From Deltaproteobacteria bacterium (GTDB lineage: Bacteria > Myxococcota_A > Polyangia > Haliangiales > Haliangiaceae): a stretch of DNA of 6,342 nt. The stretch is from assembly GCA_013696695.1 (NCBI GenBank), contig JACCYD010000480.1, positions 1 to 6,342 of the forward strand, read 5' to 3'. Below are positions 1-6,342 of the stretch, one piece after another (position 1 is the first letter of the stretch; every line of letters starts with the position of its first letter). The notes under the pieces were generated by a model. It saw only the letters and a list, made by a program, of their open reading frames with translations. It searched no databases and had not been told where the DNA came from. The position numbers were made by a program, and so were the translations under genes.

Positions 1-788
<788 letters not shown>

Positions 789-789
<1 letters not shown>

Positions 790-1907
790 TGGCGCAAAAC
801 CTCAGCCTGCCGACGCTACTCAAGGCGCTGACTGACAAGGGCGCGTCGGATCTGCACGTCACCGTGGGTTCGCCACCCCGCCTTCGCATCGACGGCGATC
901 TGGTCAAGCTCCAGACCGAGCCGTTGACCGCGACCGAGACCAAGACGCTCTGCTACTCGGTCATGAACGACGCGCAGAAGCTGCGGTTCGAGGAAGACCT
1001 CGAGCTCGACTTCTCGTTCGGCATCCGCGGCATGGCCCGGTTCCGCGCCAACGTCTACATGCAGCAGGCGTGTGTCGCCGGCGCGTTCCGCGTCGTTCCG
1101 TACAACGTCATCCCGCTCGCGGATCTCGGCATGCCGCCGGTGGTCTCCGATCTCACCGAGAAGCCGCGCGGCCTCGTGCTCGTCACCGGCCCGACCGGCT
1201 CCGGCAAGTCGACCACGCTGGCGTCGATGATCGACAAGATCAACTCGACCCTCAAGGGTCACATCGTGACCGTCGAGGATCCGATCGAGTTCCAGCACGC
1301 GCACAAGAGCTGCCTCGTCAACCAGCGCGAGATCGGCCGCGACTCGGCGAGCTTCAAGCGCGCGCTCAAGTACATCCTTCGCCAGGATCCCGACGTCGTG
1401 CTGATCGGCGAGATGCGCGACCTCGAGACCGTCGAGGCGGCGCTGACGATCGCCGAGACGGGCCACCTCGCCTTCGCGACGCTGCACACCAACAGCGCGA
1501 TCCAGTCGATCAACCGCATCATCGACGTGTTCCCGTCGCACCAGCAGAGTCAGGTGCGCGCGGTGCTGTCGTTCGTGCTCGAAGGCGTGATCACGCAGAA
1601 CCTGATCCCGAAGGCCTCGGGCTCGGGCCGCGTGCTCGCCACCGAGGTGATGATTCCGAACGCCGCGATCCGAAATCTGATTCGCGAGGACAAGCTTCAC
1701 CAGGTCTACTCGCAGATGCAGATCGGTCAGTCGAAGTTCGGCATGCAGACGATGAACCAGTCGCTGTTGGATCTCTACATGAAGAAGATCATCACCCTCG
1801 ATGATTGTCTCGCGCGCACGAGCGAGCTCGACGAGCTCAAGCAGATGATCCTCGCAGCTGGTGGCTCGCTGGGCAGCCACGCTAACCCGCCGAACATGAG
1901 GCGATAG
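789..1907 (+). CDS. pilT: Type IV pilus retraction ATPase PilT
   Basis: This 372-residue motor ATPase drives pilus disassembly and retraction, the force step of twitching or gliding motility. Motifs in order are an N-terminal PAS-like domain (about 1-120, with GASDLHVTVGSPPRLRIDG near residues 18-36), Walker A GPTGSGKS (134-141), an Asp box TVEDPIEF with Glu163, Walker B GEMRD (207-211) and a His box TGHLAFATLHTN (224-235). The retraction-specific AIRNLIRE motif (293-300) separates PilT from PilB, and the PilB zinc cysteines are absent. The GTG start overlaps the pilB TAG by one base. A weak Shine-Dalgarno-like GGTGG lies at 777-781, and the resulting N-terminus fits PilT proteins. The protein is somewhat longer than the 344-residue Pseudomonas PilT because of a C-terminal tail of about 25 residues ending in NPPNMRR. 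PilU is a less likely alternative. Confidence 0.97.
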
Positions 1908-1911
1908 GAGA
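1906..1911 (+). promoter_or_regulatory. Ribosome binding site of pilC
   Basis: AGGAGA lies four bases before the pilC ATG and overlaps the pilT stop codon. It is the only strong Shine-Dalgarno sequence I see at any gene junction in the window, and it sits at the only junction where the reading frames do not overlap. PilC may therefore be initiated independently, while the other genes rely more on coupling to the preceding gene. Confidence 0.75.
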
Positions 1912-1914
1912 GCT

Positions 1915-3120
1915 ATGGCCAAGTTCCAATGGGAAGCCACCACTCGCACGGGCGAGAAGAAGCGCGGCACCATGGAGGCCGAGACGGGGGACGCCGTCGA
2001 GAAGCGGCTGTCCGGTGACGGACTGGTGGTGACGCGCGTCAAGAAGGAAGCCAAGCAGCTCCAGATCGTCATCGGCTCCGGCGTCAACCAGAAAGATCTC
2101 CAGATCTTCACGCGCCAGCTCGCGACGATGATCGATGCCGGTCTGCCGATCGTTCAGTGCCTCGACATCCTCGCCGCCCAGACGCCGAACAAGATCTTCC
2201 AGGGCATCCTGTTTCAGGTGAAGAGCGCGGTCGAATCCGGCGCCACGTTCTCCGAAGCGCTGAAGCGCCACCCGAAGGTGTTCGACGAGCTCTACGTCAA
2301 CCTCGTCGCCGCGGGTGAGGCCGGCGGTATTCTCGATACGATCTTGAACCGCCTCGCGATCTACATCGAGAAGTCGGTGAAGCTGAAGGCCCAGATCAAG
2401 AGCGCGATGTTCTATCCCATCGCGATCTTCATCGTCGCGATCGGCGTCATCTGCGTGATGATGATCAAGGTCATTCCGACCTTCAAAGACATGTACACGC
2501 AGATGGGTCCGAAGGCGAAGCTGCCTGGAGCCACCGCGTTCGTCATGGATATCTCGAACGGTTTCGTGAAGCACTGGTACTTCATCATCGGCGGCATGAT
2601 CGGATTCGTCGTGCTGCTGGTGATGATGCGGCGCACCGTCAAAGGCCGCGAGATGTTCGATCGCGTGCTGTTGCGACTGCCGGTGATCGGCCCGACGCTG
2701 CGCAAGATCGTGGTCGCTCGCTTCACGCGCACGCTCGGAACATTGTTGTCGTCCGGCGTTCCGATCTTGGACGCGCTCGATATCTGCGCCAAGACCGCAG
2801 GCAACGTCGTCGTTCAGGCCGGCATCATGCGCGCCCGCGAGAAGATCAGCGAAGGTCACGACATGGCCGGACCGCTCTCGGAGTCGAAGGTGTTCCCGTC
2901 GATGGTCGTCCAGATGATCGGCGTCGGCGAGCAGACCGGCGCGATGGATCAGATGCTTCAGAAGATCGCGGATTTCTACGAAGAAGAAGTCGATGCCGCC
3001 GTCTCCGCGATGACCTCGTTGATCGAGCCGATCATGATGGCCTTTCTCGGCGTCGTCGTCGGTGGTCTGATCGTCGCGATGTACCTGCCGATCTTCAAGT
3101 TGGCCGGTAATATCAACTGA
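1915..3120 (+). CDS. pilC: Type IV pilus inner-membrane platform protein PilC
   Basis: This 401-residue polytopic inner-membrane protein forms the platform at the base of the pilus, and the PilB and PilT hexamers are thought to act on it to move pilins in or out of the fibre. It has the usual duplicated T2SSF architecture. The first domain is at about residues 63-190, with FTRQLATMIDAGLPIVQCL near its start and the AAGEAGGIL signature at 132-140. The second is at about 268-392, with FTRTLGTLLSSGVPILDAL and the matching GVGEQTGAM at 336-344. Hydrophobic segments are at about 167-189, 221-238 and 369-391, the expected three. The soluble N-terminus starts with KFQWEATTRTGEKKRG, typical of PilC/GspF. 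The ATG is fixed by a good ribosome binding site. The TGA shares its final A with the ATG of the kinase gene. GspF is excluded mainly by context. Confidence 0.96.
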   Translation: MAKFQWEATTRTGEKKRGTMEAETGDAVEKRLSGDGLVVTRVKKEAKQLQIVIGSGVNQKDLQIFTRQLATMIDAGLPIVQCLDILAAQTPNKIFQGILFQVKSAVESGATFSEALKRHPKVFDELYVNLVAAGEAGGILDTILNRLAIYIEKSVKLKAQIKSAMFYPIAIFIVAIGVICVMMIKVIPTFKDMYTQMGPKAKLPGATAFVMDISNGFVKHWYFIIGGMIGFVVLLVMMRRTVKGREMFDRVLLRLPVIGPTLRKIVVARFTRTLGTLLSSGVPILDALDICAKTAGNVVVQAGIMRAREKISEGHDMAGPLSESKVFPSMVVQMIGVGEQTGAMDQMLQKIADFYEEEVDAAVSAMTSLIEPIMMAFLGVVVGGLIVAMYLPIFKLAGNIN

Positions 3121-4847
3121 TGTCCACCCGGCGCGTTGCGCCGCCGTTCTCGGTCCCGGTCCCGATCATTCGCATCGACCCGAACGCGCCGACCCCCGGC
3201 GAATCCCTGGTCGGTCAGCCGACGGTCGCGCCGAGCGACGTCCGCCGTCGCGTCGCGCGCCTGCTGCTGCTGCGCACGGTCGTGATCTCGATCGTGCTCG
3301 GGTTGTCGATGTGGCTGCTCGGCTCCGGCGATCAGCCGATGCGTGGTGCCGTGTGGCTACAGTCCGGCATCATCGCGATGACGTACCTGTCGTCGATCGG
3401 GTTCGGCGTCGCGCTCCGCATGGGTGTGCAGCCGCGAAACGTCGCGCGGCCGATGCACGCGGTCGACCTCGTCGTCACCTCGCTGTTCGTCTACGTGACG
3501 GGCGGTGCCGAGAGCCCGTACACGTTCCTCTACGCCCTCTCGATCGTGTCCGCGGGCGCGCTGTCATATCGCCGCGGCGCGGTGACGATCACCATCGCGA
3601 CGATCGTCGCCGTGGTCACGGTGTCGTTGCTCGCGTGGGCGCACGTGTTCGACTGGTTGCCGTTCACCGGCCGCAGCGTGCCGTGGGAGCAATCTGGCGG
3701 CGACCTCGCGCGGACGCTCGGGATCCAGCTTGCCGCGCTGACCGGTGTCGGCGCGCTGTCCTTCATCTTCGGCGACCAGCTGCAGCGCGGCGCCGAGACC
3801 TTGGCGACGACCCGCAAGGCCGCGGCGGAAGTCCTGACGCTGCACCAGAACATCGTGCGCTCGCTCTCCGCCGGTCTGATCACGACCGCGCCCGACGGCA
3901 CGGTGCTGACGGCGAACCAGGCCGCATGCGACATCCTCGGCAAGCCGGCGCCGGAGCTGACCCACAAGTCGCTCGAGACGGCGATGCCCGGGCTGCTTGC
4001 CATGATCGCCGAATCGCGCGAGCTGAGGCGCGCCGATCTCGCGGTCGGTGCCCTCGTGCTCGGCGTGACGGTGTCGCCGCTGCGCGACCTCGACGATCAG
4101 GTGATCGGGCGCGTCGTCAACTTCCAGGACCTCACCGAGCTGCGCCGCCTCGAGAGCCACATGCGACGCGCCGAGCGACTCGCAACCGTCGGCGAGCTCG
4201 CCGCCGGCGTCGCGCACGAGATCCGCAATCCGCTGGCGTCGATCTCGGGCTCGATCGAGCTGTTGCGCGCCGCGCCGCAGGTGTCGGAAGACGACCGCAC
4301 GCTGATGAACATCGTGCATCGCGAGATCCAGCGCCTCAACGTGCTGATCGGCGATCTCCTCGACTACGCGAATCCGCGACCATCGCAACCCGTCGAGCTC
4401 GATCTCGGCGTGATGGTGCGCGAGACGGTGCAAGTCGCGCGTGCAGATCAGGCCTTCAACGACCTCGAGCTGACGTGCGAGGTCGATGCGCCGCTCGCGA
4501 TCACGGCCGATTCTGCGAAGCTTCGTCAGGTGCTGTGGAACCTGCTGCGCAATGCCGGCGACGCGGCGATCACCGGTGGTAAGCACGTGCGCGTCGAGGC
4601 GCGCGGCGCCGGCATTGCGGTCACGATCTCCGTCGTCGACGATGGTCCCGGCATCGCCAAGGACAAGCTCGCCCGGATCTTCGACCCGTTCTTCACCACG
4701 AAGCAGAAAGGCACCGGCCTCGGCCTCGCCACCTGCCATGCGATCGTGACCGAGCACGGCGGGCGGATCGATGTCGAGAGCGACCCCGGCAAAGGCACCA
4801 AGATGGTGGTGCGGCTGCCGCGAACAAAGCTATCGTCGGCGACGTGA
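3120..4847 (+). CDS. pilS: PilS-type membrane sensor histidine kinase
   Basis: This 575-residue kinase would autophosphorylate and pass phosphate to a response regulator (PilR, sigma-54 dependent, in known systems) that controls pilin transcription. After a basic, proline-rich N-terminal tail (1-47) come about six hydrophobic segments: about 48-67, 77-98, 112-127, 134-149, 153-176 and 198-217. This is the six-helix arrangement known for Pseudomonas PilS, which senses pilin in the membrane. A linker and PAS domain (about 243-345) precede the HisKA H-box VAHEIRNPL with phospho-acceptor His366. The ATPase domain shows an N-box NLLRNAGDA (474-482), G1 DDGPGI (507-512), F-box FDPFFTTK (521-528) and G2 GTGLGL (531-536), so all catalytic boxes look intact. 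The ATG overlaps the pilC TGA by one base and no clear Shine-Dalgarno is visible. The gene name rests on domain plan and position next to pilC. No response regulator follows it in the window. Confidence 0.88.
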   Translation: MSTRRVAPPFSVPVPIIRIDPNAPTPGESLVGQPTVAPSDVRRRVARLLLLRTVVISIVLGLSMWLLGSGDQPMRGAVWLQSGIIAMTYLSSIGFGVALRMGVQPRNVARPMHAVDLVVTSLFVYVTGGAESPYTFLYALSIVSAGALSYRRGAVTITIATIVAVVTVSLLAWAHVFDWLPFTGRSVPWEQSGGDLARTLGIQLAALTGVGALSFIFGDQLQRGAETLATTRKAAAEVLTLHQNIVRSLSAGLITTAPDGTVLTANQAACDILGKPAPELTHKSLETAMPGLLAMIAESRELRRADLAVGALVLGVTVSPLRDLDDQVIGRVVNFQDLTELRRLESHMRRAERLATVGELAAGVAHEIRNPLASISGSIELLRAAPQVSEDDRTLMNIVHREIQRLNVLIGDLLDYANPRPSQPVELDLGVMVRETVQVARADQAFNDLELTCEVDAPLAITADSAKLRQVLWNLLRNAGDAAITGGKHVRVEARGAGIAVTISVVDDGPGIAKDKLARIFDPFFTTKQKGTGLGLATCHAIVTEHGGRIDVESDPGKGTKMVVRLPRTKLSSAT

Positions 4848-5170
4848 ACTGCCCGATCTGCACCCAGGTCCTCGAAGGCGGCGAGCTGGTGATGGTGTGC
4901 AACCACTGCCACAAGGCGCTCGGCGGCGGACTCTCGGTCAACGCGACCGGCGAGTTCCGCATCCCGAGTAGCGACGAGATCGATGCCCACGCGGATCCAA
5001 CGCCGTCGCACGGCGAGCGCGTCCACTCGGTCAACGTGTGCTCGTGGTGCGGCAAGCTCGAGGCCCAGGTCAAGAAGCTCCTCGGTCGCGGTGGCGTCGC
5101 CCTGTGCGACGAGTGCGTCTCGCTGTGCTGCGACATCCTCGACGCCGAGCTCGGCAACACCTGGCGATGA
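4844..5170 (+). CDS. Small double zinc-ribbon protein with a stand-alone ClpX-type C4 zinc-binding domain
   Basis: This 108-residue protein has eight cysteines in two C4 sites. The N-terminal site is C3-x2-C6-x12-C19-x2-C22 (CPIC...CNHC). The C-terminal site is C66-x2-C69-x18-C88-x2-C91, beginning CSWCGK and ending CDECVSLCCDIL, which matches the spacing and flanking residues of the ClpX N-terminal zinc-binding domain. In ClpX that domain dimerises and binds adaptors and substrates. The AAA+ motor is absent here, so this is not an unfoldase. A polar linker (about 30-64) joins the two sites, and there are no membrane segments. The GTG start overlaps the kinase TGA (GTGA, four bases), no earlier in-frame start exists, and the stop overlaps the next gene's ATG (ATGA). 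The function is unknown: competition for ClpX adaptors, protein binding or metal sensing are all inference. The zinc-ribbon reading is firm, the role is not. Confidence 0.88.
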   Translation: MNCPICTQVLEGGELVMVCNHCHKALGGGLSVNATGEFRIPSSDEIDAHADPTPSHGERVHSVNVCSWCGKLEAQVKKLLGRGGVALCDECVSLCCDILDAELGNTWR

Positions 5171-5970
5171 TCTCGCGGATCTCCGCGGCGGATCGCGCTG
5201 CATTCGCCGGGCACGTCGCGCGCGACGAGCCCTGCGTGATCGCCGGCGGAGCTGTGGAGTGGCCCGCGACGATGACGTGGTCGATCGCGGCGCTCGCCGA
5301 GCGCATCGGCGACCTGGCGATCCGTTGCAAGGTGTCGTCGACGAGCACGCACCCGAACTTCGGTGCACCGAGCCTCAAAGACATGTTCGCGACCGAAGCG
5401 ACCACGGTTCGTGCGCTGTTCGCGAGCTTCACCGGCCCCGAGCCCGCGCGACGGTTGTTCACCGGCGACGAGCAGTTCGTACTCCGCGTGCGCGACGGCG
5501 TGACCGCGATCCACGAGCCGTTTCGCACCTTGCTCGACGACGCACCTGTGCCCGATGTGATCCCGCGCGATCGCCTGTACACCGTGTGGGCGTGGTTCTC
5601 GGGGCGCGGCGTCCACACCGGGCTGCACTACGACAACAACGGCTGTCACAACCTCAACGCGCAGCTCGCCGGCCGCAAGCGCTGCGTGCTGTACCCGCCG
5701 GCCGCGCTCGCCGAGATGGAGCTGTTTCCGATCGGCGGGGCGAACCCCGCGCTCAATTGCAGCCGGCTCGATCTCGCGAACGAGCCGGTGCCTCCGGACG
5801 GATTCGAAACCACGCTCGAGACCGGAGATCTCCTGTTCATCCCAGCGTGGTGGTTTCACGCGTTCTGGCACCTCGGCGACTTCAACGCGAACATGAACTA
5901 CTGGTGGAAGCCCGAGGTCGCGATCGCGAACCCGGTCTCCGAACGCCAGGCCACGATCGAGACGACATGA
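5167..5970 (+). CDS. JmjC/cupin_8 (FIH-like) Fe(II)/2-oxoglutarate-dependent oxygenase
   Basis: This 267-residue protein has the cupin_8/JmjC fold of the factor-inhibiting-HIF family, whose members hydroxylate protein side chains using O2 and 2-oxoglutarate. The entry segment EPCVIAGGAVEWPA (21-34) matches the family's start. The metal triad is visible as H154-x-D156 (in LHYDNNG) and H231 in GDLLFIPAWWFHAF (220-233). Lys171 in GRKRCVLYPP sits where FIH has its 2-oxoglutarate-binding lysine, and NYWW (244-247) closes the barrel as in relatives. With these residues present it should be active. There is no signal peptide, so it is probably cytosolic. The ATG at 5167 overlaps the preceding TGA (ATGA). 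An in-frame GTG at 5038 would only add residues read out of frame through the zinc-ribbon gene. The substrate is unknown; a protein or ribosomal target is a family-level guess. Confidence 0.87.
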   Translation: MISRISAADRAAFAGHVARDEPCVIAGGAVEWPATMTWSIAALAERIGDLAIRCKVSSTSTHPNFGAPSLKDMFATEATTVRALFASFTGPEPARRLFTGDEQFVLRVRDGVTAIHEPFRTLLDDAPVPDVIPRDRLYTVWAWFSGRGVHTGLHYDNNGCHNLNAQLAGRKRCVLYPPAALAEMELFPIGGANPALNCSRLDLANEPVPPDGFETTLETGDLLFIPAWWFHAFWHLGDFNANMNYWWKPEVAIANPVSERQATIETT

Positions 5971-6342
5971 CCGACGACGACGTTCCAAGCCCCATCGATC
6001 TGCGCGATCCGGTGACCGCGCGCGAGTGGGCCGACGAGGCCGATCGCAAGCGACCGCATCGCGCGCAGATCCGCGAGACCATCGCAAAGGTCGCCCTCGA
6101 CGGTAAGAGCGGTACGGCGCGGGTCCTCGAGCTCGGCGCTGGTCCAGGTCAGCTCGCCGAGGCGGTGTTCCGGCACGCGGCGTCGGCAAACCTCGACCTC
6201 GACTACACGCTGTTCGACTTCTCGGCGCCGATGCTGGCGATCGCGCGCATGCGGCTGTCGCGGGCCTTTCCGAAGGGCCAGATCGCGTACGTGATCGACG
6301 ACTTCAAGCAACCCGGTTGGGGCGCGCGGCTCGGGTCGAAAC
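5967..6342 (+). CDS. Class I SAM-dependent methyltransferase (3'-truncated by window edge)
   Basis: The first 125 residues of a Rossmann-fold methyltransferase are present and the frame is still open at the right edge. After an Asp-rich start and a basic helical segment (about 17-45), the SAM-binding motif I VLELGAGPGQL is at 53-63. The strand YTLFDFSAPML (80-90) has the acidic residue (Asp84) that normally contacts the SAM ribose, and the next loop carries IDDF (110-113), consistent with the adenine-side acidic motif. The substrate-binding half is missing, so the acceptor (small molecule, protein or RNA) cannot be judged. The ATG overlaps the oxygenase TGA by four bases (ATGA), implying coupled expression with the oxygenase and zinc-ribbon genes. 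Only a weak purine stretch (GAGACGA) precedes it. Confidence 0.85.
   Translation, partial: MTDDDVPSPIDLRDPVTAREWADEADRKRPHRAQIRETIAKVALDGKSGTARVLELGAGPGQLAEAVFRHAASANLDLDYTLFDFSAPMLAIARMRLSRAFPKGQIAYVIDDFKQPGWGARLGSK

Noticed and set aside
816..2111. A 431-codon minus-strand frame opposite pilT.
   Set aside because: Its composition (long runs of Arg, Asp, His, Leu and Val) is typical of a reverse-frame shadow, and it covers the whole of a well-conserved PilT.
3311..4582. A 423-codon plus-strand frame inside the kinase gene.
   Set aside because: It is a +1/+2 frame shadow full of Arg and Ala, while the kinase frame shows all HisKA and HATPase boxes in order.
5038..5166. An upstream in-frame GTG that would extend the oxygenase by 43 residues.
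   Set aside because: The extra residues are an Arg-rich out-of-frame reading of the ClpX-like zinc domain. The ATG at 5167 gives a standard ATGA overlap and a family-like N-terminus.
4844..5170. The zinc-ribbon gene as a broken remnant of clpX.
   Set aside because: It has its own second zinc knuckle, a clean start and stop overlapping both neighbours, and no AAA+ remnant downstream in any frame, so it looks like an intact small gene.
4693..6189. A long open frame of 498 codons on the minus strand across the kinase end, zinc-ribbon and oxygenase genes.
   Set aside because: It is Arg-rich and low in complexity, has no recognisable motifs, and lies opposite genes with clear catalytic motifs. 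High GC content with a strong third-position bias produces such antisense frames.

Overview
The window is a GC-rich (about two-thirds G+C by eye), densely coding stretch, read entirely on the + strand. It carries the core motor genes of a type IV pilus in the order pilB-pilT-pilC-pilS. That order and the sequence character suggest a myxobacterium or close relative (Myxococcota, the former Deltaproteobacteria). The taxon is inferred from gene order and protein resemblance, not from a marker gene.

Layout: bases 1-789 are the C-terminal half of the pilus extension ATPase PilB, cut by the left window edge. Bases 789-1907 encode the complete retraction ATPase PilT, 1915-3120 the complete inner-membrane platform protein PilC, and 3120-4847 a complete six-helix membrane histidine kinase of PilS type. 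Where a pilR response regulator would be expected, there is instead a 108-residue double zinc-ribbon protein (4844-5170). Its C-terminal half closely resembles the isolated zinc-binding domain of the ClpX unfoldase. It is followed by a JmjC/cupin_8 (FIH-like) Fe(II)/2-oxoglutarate oxygenase (5167-5970) and the first 125 codons of a class I SAM-dependent methyltransferase (5967 to the right edge).

No intergenic space exceeds 7 bases. Five of the six gene junctions overlap by 1 or 4 bases and the sixth has a 7-base gap, so the seven genes look like one translationally coupled operon. PilB and PilT power extension and retraction on the PilC platform, and PilS would tune pilin transcription through a response regulator that is not in this window. 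The last three genes have no established pilus role. They form a small cassette of a metal-binding adaptor-like protein, a putative protein hydroxylase and a putative methyltransferase, and they are the least explained part of the window. I see no RNA genes, mobile elements, CRISPR arrays, terminators or recognisable promoters. The operon promoter must lie upstream of base 1 if transcription is continuous.
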